A stretch of 64,000 bases of DNA from Spirosoma endbachense (GTDB lineage: Bacteria > Bacteroidota > Bacteroidia > Cytophagales > Spirosomataceae), in NCBI RefSeq assembly GCF_010233585.1, contig NZ_CP045997.1:3001779-3065778 (forward strand), in the 5' to 3' direction. Numbering within the stretch: the first letter of the stretch is position 1; each line of letters opens with the position of its first letter. Below the pieces are notes generated by a model. That model searched no databases, had not been told where the DNA came from, and was given only the letters and a program-made list of their open reading frames with translations. Below are positions 9,293-18,093 of the stretch, piece by piece. Made by a program: the position numbers and the translations under genes.

Positions 9293-9802
9293 ATGAAAAT
9301 ACGTTCAGCTATCAAGAGTGCCTTGGTTTTTACCCTGATCCTTACCTCTGCAAGCCTTCGTGCCCAAAACGTGAAGGACTCAGTGTCTATTCAAGGTATC
9401 CTCCAGCAGGAAGACCAAGCTTGGAATAAGGGGGATGCCCCGGCTTACTCTCAGCCATTTTCTACAGATGGTACCTTTACCAATATTGCAGGTATGTTCT
9501 TCAAAGGGCATAAAGCATTTTTAGACCAGCACGAGGTGATTTTCAAAAGCTTTTTTAAGAATACGGTCCTAAAACAAAAAATTGTATCCCTCAAATTTGT
9601 CCGCTCCGATGTAGCTCTTTTGGAAACCTTATGCCAAGTATCGGGCTTTGCCAAAGAAGGTCTACCTCCCAGACTTCAGTTAGACGCCAAAGGGCAACTT
9701 AATACCCGTTTATTGCAGGTATTGGCTAAAGAGGCAGGCGGTTGGAAAGTTGTTTCCTATCACAACGTAGATATAAAACCGGGTACCCCTATTCCTGAAT
9801 AA
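9293..9802 (+). CDS. Secreted SgcJ/EcaC-type NTF2-like protein
   Basis: A 169-residue protein with a signal peptide (residues 1-24, ending SASLRAQ) and an NTF2-like domain of the SgcJ/EcaC or DUF4440 group: QQEDQAWNKGDAPAYSQPFSTDGTFTNIAGMFFKGHKAF, then a long antiparallel sheet ending GGWKVVSYHNVDI. The signal peptide puts it in the periplasm. The family covers small ligand-binding or isomerase-like proteins with mostly unknown substrates. It stands alone, with gaps of about 250 bases on both sides. Confidence 0.8.
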   Translation: MKIRSAIKSALVFTLILTSASLRAQNVKDSVSIQGILQQEDQAWNKGDAPAYSQPFSTDGTFTNIAGMFFKGHKAFLDQHEVIFKSFFKNTVLKQKIVSLKFVRSDVALLETLCQVSGFAKEGLPPRLQLDAKGQLNTRLLQVLAKEAGGWKVVSYHNVDIKPGTPIPE

Positions 9803-10060
9803 GTGGCATAACCACTCCCTGCCTGCTGGTTGTGCTTGTAGGGATTGGTGGCCGTACCAACCGCAAGTATAACTACGCCGAAAGAGTTTATTTAAAAGGT
9901 GTCGGCTTACCATGATATTTACTAATACTACTCTTTTCCGTATCATTACATGATTAAATATCAAACCTTTATAGTATTCTGTACTACCTGGTTCCGCAAT
10001 GACTCGCCCTTTAAACTGAATTATCAGGCTTAAGTTATTTTCACCTAAAAAATATATAAA

Positions 10061-10702
10061 ATGCAAATAACAATCCTGGGTTCAACTGGTCAGGTTGGCA
10101 AAGTAGTAATGGCTCAAGCTCTAAAATCCGGATATCAGATTAAGGTACTTGTCAGAGATCCTGAAAAATTGGGTTATTTGAAGGAGAAAGTACACGTAGT
10201 TGCTGGAAATTTATTGGACGAAGCATCGGTAGAAAAATCGTTAACAGGAAGCGTTGCGGTAATTAACGTTTCGGGGGCAGTAAAAGAGCCTGATCAACTT
10301 AAAAAGTTTAAAAAAATTGGAGACGTCCTGGTAAGTAAAATGAAGCAACAGGGCATAAAAAGGCTTATTAACATTTCTTTGGCAGTAATACAACTGCCTC
10401 AAGAAAAATTAGATTTTAAAAGAAAAGCAATAAGAGTTCTTGTCAATCTCTTCTTTAAAGAGAAAAAATTAGTGAATGAGGCAATAATGGCCGCGGTGCT
10501 AGAGGAAAAAGACCTTGAATGGACGTTTGTCCGACCAGCCTTTTTTTCGACAAAACCTGGCTCTGGGGTGGTACTAGCTGATGACACAAAAATGCAAGGA
10601 ACAACAATTATGCTTGAAGACTTAGCAATGTTTTTGGTTCAGCAAATAACGTCTACTGAGTGGATGAAAAAAGCTCCTTTAGTTTCTTCAGGAACAAAGT
10701 AA
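10061..10702 (+). CDS. NAD(P)-binding protein, NmrA-like SDR
   Basis: A 213-residue atypical short-chain dehydrogenase. The N-terminus ITILGSTGQVGKVVMAQAL holds the GxxGxxG dinucleotide loop, and the rest follows the NmrA/NAD(P)H-binding pattern (VLVRDPEKL, VAGNLLDEASVEKSL, WTFVRPAFF). The usual SDR Tyr-x-x-x-Lys pair is not visible, so it may be a redox sensor or a flavin/quinone-type reductase. The gene is visibly richer in A and T and in AAA/ATA codons than the SDR at 3487, which fits recent transfer. It is followed by a gene fragment. Confidence 0.8.
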   Translation: MQITILGSTGQVGKVVMAQALKSGYQIKVLVRDPEKLGYLKEKVHVVAGNLLDEASVEKSLTGSVAVINVSGAVKEPDQLKKFKKIGDVLVSKMKQQGIKRLINISLAVIQLPQEKLDFKRKAIRVLVNLFFKEKKLVNEAIMAAVLEEKDLEWTFVRPAFFSTKPGSGVVLADDTKMQGTTIMLEDLAMFLVQQITSTEWMKKAPLVSSGTK

Positions 10703-10721
10703 TTATATAGGCCACACGTAA

Positions 10722-10964
10722 GTGCTGCCGCCCCAATTTGACTGCGGCACGAACCTGCTGACGCTGACGACGGCGGGCGACAACGGCAATCTGGTCGAGT
10801 TTCAGGTACTAACCTACACCGTACCCGGCAACTGGGCCTCTACTAAGGTGATTACCATTCCGGCCAACAAACGGGCCCAGATGGTGCTTATCCCGGCGCG
10901 TCAGCAGAAGACCGACAGCAAAGCCTATGATCAATTAGAGTCGGATTACCAGGTTCCTACCTGA
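10722..10964 (+). pseudogene. Fragment of a larger secreted protein gene
   Basis: An 80-residue open frame beginning with GTG right after an in-frame stop. It reads as the end of a beta-rich domain (LTLTTAGDNGNLVEFQVLTY, TVPGNWASTKVITIPANKRA). It has no plausible start region, is much richer in G and C than the gene before it, and ends with a short charged tail. I do not recognise a family. It is best read as the 3' remnant of a deleted gene. Confidence 0.4.
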
Positions 10965-11071
10965 AATGCGCGGACCTCCATTACCATATGAGGTTATTTC
11001 TGCCAAGCTTAGATTGATGAGACTTCTCTTACATCAAATCGTATTAAAGACATTTTCGACCAATCTCAGTT

Positions 11072-11136
11072 AACGCCCATTTCTTGAAGCAGAGATATGA
11101 AGCTTCTATCGTCTCAGTTGGGGGTGTTTTTATAGA
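11072..11136 (+). repeat. Dispersed hairpin repeat, copy D
   Basis: Starts AACGCCC at 11072, continues with TTCTTGAAGC and a GAAGCTTC arm, then CGTCTCA at 11110-11116 and a GGGGGTGTTTTTAT loop. The closing TGAGA has drifted to TAGAT. The first 20 bases match copy L closely. Confidence 0.75.
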
Positions 11137-11277
11137 TACCCTGGTTATTTTAATCACGAGTTAGTCGATTGGCTGTTTCTGCTTTCAATGCCAGTTTATA
11201 AGTCACTTGACAGGTTATATTTACCGTCGAGTGATAGAGTATCCGACAAAGTTTGAACCACTTCACTACGTACACTG

Positions 11278-11784
11278 ATGAGACCGCCATCGTTACTAGC
11301 TCATCTGCTGGCTATTCTACTGTTACCAGTCACGGTAACCATTGTTATACCCTGGTTGATTTATGTGCCTCATCAGTGGGTTACCCTGAACACGTGGGTA
11401 GTCAAGCTAATGGGAGGCCTAGTAGGGCTAGCGGGATTTACGCTGCTGTTGAGAACGATATGGCTGTTTAATGGGATAGGGAAAGGAACCTTGGCCCCTT
11501 GGGAGCCGCCACAACGACTCGTTGTGGTTGGGCCTTACCGTTATTGCCGTAACCCGATGATAAGCGGGGTATTGGCTATGCTACTTGGGGAAGCCTTGCT
11601 GTTGCAGTCAGGGAACCTATTACTTTGGGCCGGGCTAGTCTTTGGCATCAATACGGTTTACTTCATTGGGCTTGAGGAACCGGATTTGCTGAATCGGTTT
11701 GGCACCGACTACCAACACTATAAGCAGCATGTACCCCGTTGGATTCCCTACTTTCGGCCTTACCAGCCTCCTTTACAAAGCTAA
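11278..11784 (+). CDS. Isoprenylcysteine carboxyl methyltransferase-like membrane protein
   Basis: A 168-residue integral membrane protein with four or five hydrophobic segments. The C-terminal signature VGPYRYCRNPMISGVLAMLLGEALLL followed by EEPDLLNRFGTDYQHYKQHVPRWIP is that of the ICMT/phospholipid methyltransferase family, in which the RNPM and E-x-x-L-x-x-x-FG-x-x-Y-x-x-Y residues bind S-adenosylmethionine. The acceptor in bacteria is usually unknown; lipids or small molecules are more likely than prenylated proteins. It starts about 140 bases after repeat copy D and stands alone. Confidence 0.85.
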   Translation: MRPPSLLAHLLAILLLPVTVTIVIPWLIYVPHQWVTLNTWVVKLMGGLVGLAGFTLLLRTIWLFNGIGKGTLAPWEPPQRLVVVGPYRYCRNPMISGVLAMLLGEALLLQSGNLLLWAGLVFGINTVYFIGLEEPDLLNRFGTDYQHYKQHVPRWIPYFRPYQPPLQS

Positions 11785-11979
11785 CTTAAACTGGCAACTA
11801 GCAGTAGTTATCAAATTGGGCAACCAAGAACGGGCAAGTAAGGGAGCCTGCCAGACGTTTACTTTTTTGTCTCGATCGGGAGCGTTTTTAGGAGATACGG
11901 TGCTATTTGATAGCTTTTGATTCCAGTGGGTAAGCTTGGCTAAATACAACCCAGAACGCAGTTGGCGGGTCCTTAAAAT

Positions 11980-12318
11980 ATGAAAACTTCTTTAGTAGTA
12001 CTTACCCTTACTCTCAGTGCACTGGCTTGTCGCCAACCCTCCGCTCCAGCCGATTGCGACTGCCAGTCAACAAGCTATTCGTTATTGATTGAAAAAACGG
12101 GCGTTTACAACAAAGGGGGTGTAAGTACCATTAATGCCAAAACCGGCCAAGTTGATGGTTTCTATACATTGAGTTGCAATCCTGACTTTATCACCGGGAA
12201 AGCGGCCGACCGCGACACCATTCTTTTGACTGGTCGAGCCCGCTCGAATTGCTACAAAGGGGAATCACTAATTGCCCTACCAAGTCTACTAGAGTTAATC
12301 ACTGTACGTAAAAAGTGA
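11980..12318 (+). CDS. Small lipoprotein of unknown function
   Basis: A 112-residue protein with a lipoprotein signal: a charged N-terminus, a hydrophobic stretch and the lipobox LSALAC, so Cys17 would be lipidated. The mature part is rich in Ser and Thr, with six further cysteines (DCDCQS, LSCNP, RSNCYKG) that may form disulphides in the periplasm. I do not recognise a domain. It stands alone and converges with the Gfo/Idh gene on the other strand, with 37 bases between them. Confidence 0.65.
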   Translation: MKTSLVVLTLTLSALACRQPSAPADCDCQSTSYSLLIEKTGVYNKGGVSTINAKTGQVDGFYTLSCNPDFITGKAADRDTILLTGRARSNCYKGESLIALPSLLELITVRKK

Positions 12319-12355
12319 GCATTTTTTGAGAATGTAATTTTAACATCTGTCAAAC

Positions 12356-13459
12356 TCAACCAGTAACATACGGCCCGTTAAAAAGAGCGGAAATTTCAAT
12401 CCTATTCAATAATTCATGCAGAAACGCAGCATCCTCAAATGAAGGAGCAGTCCTGGTGTTATTTCTAATATCTGCTGCCAGTCGTTTGTAAATCTGGGCT
12501 ACATTGCCGATAACCGGATTTCCAGTTAAACCTTGGTACATTTCAGCAGGCACAGTTAAAGGTTTTAATTCAGTTTCGTCACCCCTCGCCCCATGAATGG
12601 TTAACTGAGCCTGCTGGCCATGCCCTAGTGGAGCGGTTACCTGGATATCCCCTTTGCTTCCATTAATCTCCCATAAAAAGTTGGTGGCCCTGGAAATCCC
12701 ACCTCTATAATGAACGGTGACGGCAGCACCGCTTTGCAAGGTTCCTATCACCATAATCTGGTCTTCGCTAGTTTTGGGTTTTATTGCCCCTGTGTCTTTT
12801 ATGTTAACATTTTTAAAATTGCTGCTCATGCGTGCAGTAAGCTGATTGAATCCGCCTAAAACTTTGGTTAGACCCGCCAGGGTGTGCCCCAGTGGAATCG
12901 TTAGCATAGTAGCGCCATTTTCTTTTTCATACAGATAATAATTAGCAATGACGGTTTCGTCGCCCCAACTGCCGCCGGAGCCGATGAGCGTAGTAGACAA
13001 AACTTTTCCTACATAGCCCTCATTTATAAGCTGTGCTAAATAAAGTAGCTCTGGTGCAACGACCATCTGAGTACCTACTACCGCAATTACATTTTTACTT
13101 TTGGCCAAAGCGGCTAACGTTTTGGTTTCTTCTAACCCGTTTCCAAGCGGATGTTCGCAGTAAACGTGTTTTCCAGCTTCGAGCGCAGCTTTTACCAATT
13201 CAAAATGATAAGCAACTTTCACCGTGATCACCACCAGGTCAATGTCATTGGATTCTACCAGCATCTGCGCATTTTCAAAGGCGTTGGGAATTTGGAATGC
13301 TGCGGCAGCTTTCTTTGCGCTTTCATGAGTGGAATTGGCTACGCCAATAATGTCAAATTTATTCGAGAGCAGTTTTAAAGCCGGGATATGTGATACGGAT
13401 GCCCACTGACTATCTGGATTAAGGCCTATTAAGCCTACTTTTATTTTATCAGATTCCAT
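12356..13459 (-). CDS. Gfo/Idh/MocA family oxidoreductase, Gal80-like
   Basis: A protein of about 367 residues. The N-terminal Rossmann domain begins KVGLIGLNPDSQWASVSHIPAL. The C-terminal half has GHTLAGLTKVLGGFNQL and LQSGAAVTVHYRGG, as in the Gal80-like branch. The usual EKP motif reads EHP (YCEHPLG), so the lysine important for catalysis in the dehydrogenases is replaced; Gal80-type proteins also lack it. It may therefore bind NAD(P) as a sensor, or act with altered chemistry. I set the start at ATG 13459, where homology begins; the open frame continues upstream to 13588 but overlaps the promoter region of the divergent HxlR gene. Confidence 0.85.
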   Translation of the reverse strand: MESDKIKVGLIGLNPDSQWASVSHIPALKLLSNKFDIIGVANSTHESAKKAAAAFQIPNAFENAQMLVESNDIDLVVITVKVAYHFELVKAALEAGKHVYCEHPLGNGLEETKTLAALAKSKNVIAVVGTQMVVAPELLYLAQLINEGYVGKVLSTTLIGSGGSWGDETVIANYYLYEKENGATMLTIPLGHTLAGLTKVLGGFNQLTARMSSNFKNVNIKDTGAIKPKTSEDQIMVIGTLQSGAAVTVHYRGGISRATNFLWEINGSKGDIQVTAPLGHGQQAQLTIHGARGDETELKPLTVPAEMYQGLTGNPVIGNVAQIYKRLAADIRNNTRTAPSFEDAAFLHELLNRIEISALFNGPYVTG

Positions 13460-13528
13460 GTATGTGTTTTTCAAATGCGTTGCAATACTATACAGGCCAC
13501 AATATTTTTGCGTAGTAGGTATCCCAAT

Positions 13529-13541
13529 GTATGATACATAC
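13529..13541. promoter_or_regulatory. Candidate operator between Gfo/Idh and HxlR genes
   Basis: GTATGATACATAC is a perfect palindrome (GTATG, ATA spacer, CATAC) in the 94-base divergent intergenic region, 13 bases before the HxlR start. Position and symmetry suit binding by the adjacent HxlR-type regulator. This is inference from layout only. Confidence 0.4.
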
Positions 13542-13553
13542 AATTTTGTAAGT

Positions 13554-13931
13554 ATGACAAAGCTTAAGGCAAGCTCGACCAATAGCATTAACCGTAATTT
13601 TCTCTCAGATTGTAATTTGACCTATGCTGTTCAACTGATCGGCGGTAGATGGAAATTACTTATACTAATGCGCTTGGGAAACGAGAAAAGGCGATTTGGA
13701 GAGCTGAAAAAAGTTATTCCAAACATTACAGAACGAATGCTGACGCTTCAGCTTCGTGAACTTGAACGGGACGGGGTAATCACAAGGACTGTTTACCCGG
13801 AAGTGCCACCGCGAGTTGAATATGAATTGACAGAGATTGGTAAGGAACTAATACCGGCTTGCCTGCTACTTGATGGATGGGGAGAAAAGCACAAGCATAT
13901 ACAGTTTGGAAAGCAGTCCACTTTACTGTAA
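13554..13931 (+). CDS. HxlR family transcriptional regulator
   Basis: A winged helix-turn-helix regulator of about 125 residues with the HxlR landmarks: CNLTYAVQLIGGRWKLLILMRL with the conserved N-terminal cysteine, RFGELKKVIPNITERMLTLQLRELERDG, and the wing PRVEYELTEIGKEL. HxlR proteins act as dimers that respond to quinones, aldehydes or thiol oxidation, often through that cysteine. I prefer ATG 13554, since the upstream extension to 13458 is unrelated to the family. It is divergent from the Gfo/Idh gene, which it probably controls. A 22-bp perfect inverted repeat begins at its stop codon. Confidence 0.9.
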   Translation: MTKLKASSTNSINRNFLSDCNLTYAVQLIGGRWKLLILMRLGNEKRRFGELKKVIPNITERMLTLQLRELERDGVITRTVYPEVPPRVEYELTEIGKELIPACLLLDGWGEKHKHIQFGKQSTLL

Positions 13932-13975
13932 GTATGCCAATGATAATAGTTGACAACTATTATCATTGGCATACT
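13931..13975. terminator. Perfect inverted repeat at the HxlR stop
   Basis: Arms 13931-13952 and 13954-13975 are perfectly complementary over 22 bases with a one-base centre (a tight loop in practice). The left arm begins at the last base of the stop codon or just after it. It is AT-rich and lacks a T tract. Repeat copy E begins six bases later. Confidence 0.7.
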
Positions 13976-13980
13976 AGTAC

Positions 13981-14104
13981 ACGCCCCATTACTGAAGGCG
14001 AAACACGAACGCTCATTCGTCTCAGGTAGGAGGGTATTTTTTGAATTAAATAAATGTCCCTTGATTTGTAACAAGGTAGTGACGTTCATACTTTACTTGC
14101 CAAA
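13981..14104 (+). repeat. Dispersed hairpin repeat, copy E
   Basis: ACGCCCC at 13981, CTGAAGGC, CGTCTCA at 14018-14024, a GGTAGGAGGGTATTTT loop, then TTGAATT in place of TGAGA. The tail box CATACTTTACTTGCCAAAAC at about 14087-14106 matches copies C and F. It sits between convergent genes. Confidence 0.75.
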
Positions 14105-14133
14105 ACACGAACGTCATTACCCTGTTATAACCG

Positions 14134-14427
14134 TTATTTAACGGCAAGTAATTCAAGCCGTTCGAGCACAGGGGGCATACTCAGTAGCGTGTCAGCATTG
14201 GCCAGCAACCCCTTCGCAATTTCACCGTTCAGGTGGGCTTGCCGATCGTCTTCGGTGGCAAAGGTGTCGAAAATACCAAACGTATTCTCATTGATCTTGA
14301 AGGCATACCACCGAAGGGTGCCCGCTTCCCGTTGAGCCAGTGCCAACGCTTCTTTCAGAAAGTTCTCGACAGTAGCTTCTTGACCAGGTTTTGCTTGAAC
14401 ACGAGCCAGTAATGACAGTTTTTCCAT
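14134..14427 (-). CDS. Antibiotic biosynthesis monooxygenase (ABM) family protein
   Basis: A 97-residue protein with the dimeric alpha/beta-barrel ABM fold: LSLLARVQAKPGQEATVENFLKEALALAQREAGTLRWYAF, then IFDTFATEDDRQAHLNGEIAKGLL. The pattern EAGTLRWY...FGIFDTFATEDDRQAHL is that of the putative quinol monooxygenases (YgiN-like). These are cofactor-free enzymes or quinone-handling proteins. Repeat copies lie on both sides (E and F), so the gene looks like a small cassette. The ATG at 14427 is the family start. Confidence 0.85.
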   Translation of the reverse strand: MEKLSLLARVQAKPGQEATVENFLKEALALAQREAGTLRWYAFKINENTFGIFDTFATEDDRQAHLNGEIAKGLLANADTLLSMPPVLERLELLAVK

Positions 14428-14543
14428 GATATGTGAGTCTAAAGATTTGTAATGCGTATGATCGTTAACAAGGGTACGACGTTAGTTATACGTTTTGTCA
14501 TTCATTCAAGACACGGGATAGAGACAATAGATTGTATCCCTTG

Positions 14544-14668
14544 AAACGCAACAGTAAAGAAGCCAATGCAGGAAGCTTCTAGCGCTCAAGAAGGAGCATT
14601 TTATGGAATTAAGGCAAACGGCCTTTGTCTGTTACAGATACCATCCAATCTTCGTACTTTACTTCCCA
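14544..14668 (+). repeat. Dispersed hairpin repeat, copy F (degenerate)
   Basis: AACGCA at about 14544, an AAGAAGCC...GGAAGCTTC arm that pairs well, GCGCTCAAG in place of CGTCTCA, AAGGAGCATTTTATGGA as loop, and the tail box TCGTACTTTACTTCCCAAAC at about 14651-14670. Confidence 0.6.
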
Positions 14669-15490
14669 AACTCCGAAACGCAATGGAAATGGATTGCTTT
14701 TATAAGTCACTAGCCGGATGAATGCATTCAGTCCAGTAGGCTATGATCAGCAAACGGAATGTCAACGACGCTTAGCGTCAGTTTCATCGTGTTGTTTGGA
14801 AAAAGGAATACGTCATCTGAATTGTGGTAATCAGGGGCTCAAGTCATCACTGACGAACCGTTTTTCCCTTTTCGAGTGCCGCGAGCAGTTGATGGTTTGA
14901 TTGCTCATTGCTGGCTTGCCAGTCGCTTATCTTATGCTGTAGAGAAGGGCAATTCATTGCGAACTGCTGGTGGACTTTAAAGTTTTACTCGATAGCTACG
15001 TGGATCATCAAAGCTGGGATTAAGTAAAAACTTGACCGACAGCTTAGAACGCAAGACAGGGACGGAGAAGACCCTAGGATTAGCTAGGATTAGCTAGGTA
15101 GCAGACCGATAACTAACTTATCAGCAGTTACGTTCGTAACATTCTGAAAATAAATTATTTACTACATACAAGCTACAAAAATCAGTGGCCTACTAGTAGC
15201 ACTCTTGAAGTTGGATCAGAGATAAACCGTTCGTATGTGGAGGACTGCTATTGATTGGCACTTTGGTTATGTATGAGTGGACAATCTTCTCGTACAGAAA
15301 TGATTATGAATTTAAGACTCTATATATTAACTGTTTATGGCCCTTCTGCCGTATCGTACTTTTCTTCTTAAAGCACGAAAATCGGTACTTGATTGGCCTT
15401 TCCCCCCTTGGAACTTACTAGTTGGGCGTTTTGTGATGGATTTATTTTCGTATTTACTAGAATCGTACGAAAGGTAGACTGTGTCACATT

Positions 15491-15605
15491 AAACGCCCCA
15501 ATTAAGAAGCAGGCACATAAATATTGTTTCGTCTCACTTTGAGGAGGGTATTCTGAGACGGATCTACACGAGCAGTTAGCCTGAAGCTCGTACTTTAGCT
15601 AGTAA
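15491..15605 (+). repeat. Dispersed hairpin repeat, copy G
   Basis: AAACGCCCC at 15491-15499, AAGAAGC, then CGTCTCA at 15530-15536 closed by TGAGACG at 15554-15560, a perfect 7-bp stem. The loop holds GAGGAGGG. The tail CTCGTACTTTAGCTAG is at about 15587-15602. Confidence 0.8.
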
Positions 15606-15714
15606 AAAAAATAGTTATATAATACATCCAAGAATAGTGCAATAACTTGTTCGTCGGGAATCTTATCTCGTATTAGACTATTTTTATAAACAGCTCACTA
15701 CGGCATGAAATAAT

Positions 15715-16293
15715 CTACCTCGCCCCTCGAGGGCGGACATCATTAGATCTTGTCAAAATGAGTTGACTTCTACGATCGACTATTTTGTAGTAATAAGTAA
15801 AAGTAGGTTTTAAGGTGTCTTCCGCTGATTCCACAAGAAACAAATGCCGTATTCCCTGAACATCATTATGGTTATCCAATTGGTAAGGATACCACCAAGA
15901 CTCGGTCGATGTATCATGAACAATACCCCCAATCTGATTACGATTCAAGAATTTTATTACTCTTAGCAACCGAGCAACCTTGGCTTTCGGCAGATTAACA
16001 AACCCTGGGTTGAGTAGGGATACCGTATCGATTCTACCTATATTGTAGTGAGAGACAAGCAAAGTAGCTTTATTAACCTTAAAATGAAAAACGCTATCCT
16101 GGCGGACATAGCAACTTATAAATATGTTTGGATTGATCGCTTCACACCATTGACGTAGTACGCGCATTGAGTCCTGAACGGATTGAATCGGATCTTTCAG
16201 CACGATTTGGGATTCATAAACCGCCGGGTTTGGTCTGAAAGCAAAGTAGTAGACAAAGCCAACAATACACATTGGAGCAATAAGAAATTTCAT
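15715..16293 (-). CDS. Membrane-anchored protein of unknown function
   Basis: A protein of about 192 residues from ATG 16293, with one N-terminal hydrophobic segment (FLIAPMCIVGFVYYFAF) that would serve as a signal anchor or uncleaved signal. The rest, about 170 residues, is a mixed alpha/beta domain with no motif I recognise. The frame is open upstream to 16341, but the segment before MKFLIAPMC has no signal character. An IS630 remnant ends 36 bases upstream of 16293, so the promoter region of this gene may have been altered by that insertion. Confidence 0.6.
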   Translation of the reverse strand: MKFLIAPMCIVGFVYYFAFRPNPAVYESQIVLKDPIQSVQDSMRVLRQWCEAINPNIFISCYVRQDSVFHFKVNKATLLVSHYNIGRIDTVSLLNPGFVNLPKAKVARLLRVIKFLNRNQIGGIVHDTSTESWWYPYQLDNHNDVQGIRHLFLVESAEDTLKPTFTYYYKIVDRRSQLILTRSNDVRPRGAR

Positions 16294-16322
16294 GTAGGGT
16301 GCTTTTAAAAAGCTGTTATATA

Positions 16323-17700
16323 AGTGAGGTGGCTGTTGCAAAAGTCGATACTGTTACAAATTAGCAGGTTTATCTGTCAAATTCTAGGCGACTGTTATGG
16401 CCGGAACACCACCCAGTACTCTTCCAATTTAATTCTTAGCATTTTCCGATTCGTTAGCTGGATTGACTTTCTCATACCATCGCTTGAGCTTATCCTCTGC
16501 CTTAGCAACTGTAAAACTCCAATGTACCTTGACTGACCTCGCATTACGCTCCGCTACCCATAACGCAACTTGATGAGTCAGCTCCTCCAGACTACCAATG
16601 CGCTGATTCAAACACTGCCGGGCTAAAGCTGAAAATTCCAATTCTGCCATGTTGATGTTGAGCCAAGAGCCATGTTTAGGCGTAAAATGAAATACTACTT
16701 TTCGGCTCAGAGCTCGTGCCTGAGCCGCTGGCAAGTGTTCGTAAAATGAGCCATACGTATGCGTATTCAGATTGTCCTGAATTAGCTCAATCCGGTCAAG
16801 ATGCGTATAATGAGTTGTTATTACGTCGTTCATAAACTCAGCGTAATCAGCCTTTGTACGTTGCTTTCGCACTTGAGTGTAGCGTTGACCTGTGTCCAAA
16901 TCATAAGCTAGTAAGACCACGCACGTCCCCTTACGGATATACTGCTCGGGCAGCCCCGTCATTGTCTTCTTTTGCTACTTTACCAGGCTTGATCAGTAAG
17001 GGAGCAATTACATTTTCAAGCAGTTGGCAGGGCCGCTCATCAAAGCAGATGCGTGCCCTATTAGGGTGGGTGGCCTGTTCATAAACCGCCAGTACATCCT
17101 CCATTTTGGCCAAATACTCGCCATCTACCTGCCCAATGCACCGCCCGGCGGCCCGGCACTGCTTTTTGAGCCAAGGCTTAAGCTTACTTTTTTTAACACT
17201 AAGCGTACCGACTCGTCATCAATGTGAATATCGAGCTTTACCAGTTTCTCATTAATCAGATTGGCCGTCCAACGCGTACGCCCATCAGGGGCTTGACTAC
17301 AAGCCAGTTGAGTGATCTGAACTTCGACTTGCTGGGTCACTTTACGGGGTTGACCGGGTCGGCTCTTTTCATTAATGGCCCGTTGTAGTCCCTCTTGGTC
17401 ATAACGTTTACGCAAATTATAGACTGTCGCTATACTTATGATCAGTAATTGACTGATCTGCTCGGGCGAGTGGCCCAGATGAGAAAACTGCAAGGCTCTA
17501 ACCCGGTTTAATTTTCGAACAGAATCTTTCCCTTTGCTCAATAACTGGTTCAACGCAGTCAAGTCAGCCTCTGACAAGATGAACGATGTTGCAATGCGAC
17601 CCATGCCACAAAGCTAACCGTTTTTATAATCTTTATTTTGGAAGAGTACTAGTTCATTCGCATTTATATGCTTCCAGACTTTTGTAACAGCCACTGAGAA
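16323..17700 (-). mobile_element. IS630 family insertion sequence (decayed)
   Basis: Terminal inverted repeats GTGGCTGTTGCAAAAGTC (16329-16346) and its near-perfect reverse complement at 17677-17694 (one mismatch in 18) flank a broken IS630-type transposase. TA dinucleotides sit at equal distance outside both ends (16321-16322 and 17701-17702), which fits the TA target of the IS630/Tc1 group, although the exact boundary is uncertain by a few bases. The same terminal sequence occurs in the small element at 46431-46573 and alone at 34399. Confidence 0.8.
16429..17604 (-). pseudogene. IS630 transposase with two frame changes
   Basis: Three consecutive frame pieces read as one transposase. Residues from 17604 to about 17185 give the N-terminal HTH part (LNQLLSKGKDSVRKLNRVRAL, ISIATVYNLRKRYD). 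About 17185 to 16965 gives the first catalytic Asp in RARICFDERPCQLL. About 16962 to 16429 gives IQDNLNTHTYGSFYEHL and ELEFSALARQ with the second Asp and the Glu. The first change lies at a run of seven A residues (minus strand, near 17190). Reading one base back there gives SKLKPWLKKQCRAAG, which joins smoothly to the middle part. The second change, near 16965, restores the original frame. The first could be programmed frameshifting; two changes suggest decay. Confidence 0.75.
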
Positions 17701-17739
17701 TATATTAACCAAAGGCTCAAAGAAGAGAAGTTCTGAATC

Positions 17740-18093
17740 TTATCGATGAACAACATAGTTAATGTAGTACGAAAATACCTCGAAGCCGATCAGTATTGCT
17801 AAACTGACATAGGTCACTTTTAACGCCGGTTGAGAAACGGGGGCTGGCTGTGGGTCATAAGCAATGAACAGCCAGATTAACCGAAGCAGCCAGAAAATAG
17901 CTGCCAGTGCGCCACTAACGGCGGATAGAAACACAATCGGAATCCAATAAGCGTAACAGCCAGGCCAAAAGCGATCAGCGAAGACAGCTAGGGTTAACCC
18001 CAAGGGGACAACTGCGGCTGATAGCAGCACATAGCTTAAGAGGAGTAACTTCGCAGCAGTCAGGTTAGTAAGTTCTGTATCAGTTATAAACAT
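17740..18093 (-). CDS. Small membrane protein of unknown function
   Basis: A 117-residue protein with three hydrophobic segments: residues 15-40 (LLLLSYVLLSAAVVPLGLTLAVF), 47-75 (YWIPIVFLSAVSGALAAIFWLLRLIWLF) and 90-112 (VTYVSLAILIGFEVFSYYI). No family motif is recognised. The ATG at 18093 is followed directly by a short polar head, as in many small inner-membrane proteins. It lies 39 bases from the end of the IS630 element and upstream of repeat copy H, so it is isolated from any operon. Confidence 0.6.
   Translation of the reverse strand: MFITDTELTNLTAAKLLLLSYVLLSAAVVPLGLTLAVFADRFWPGCYAYWIPIVFLSAVSGALAAIFWLLRLIWLFIAYDPQPAPVSQPALKVTYVSLAILIGFEVFSYYINYVVHR

Larger units (their letters stand above)
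14428..15714. other. 1.3-kb gap without a supported gene
   Basis: Apart from repeat copies F and G, the stretch has only short frames without protein character. At 15074-15098 the 10-base unit CTAGGATTAG is repeated two and a half times. The region may be the remains of deleted genes. Confidence 0.4.

Noticed and set aside
11253..11471. Plus-strand frame overlapping the methyltransferase gene
   Set aside because: It is an out-of-frame shadow of the ICMT-like gene that starts at 11278.
14718..14900. Open frame of 60 codons in the long gap
   Set aside because: Mixed composition, many cysteines without pattern and no homology that I can recognise.
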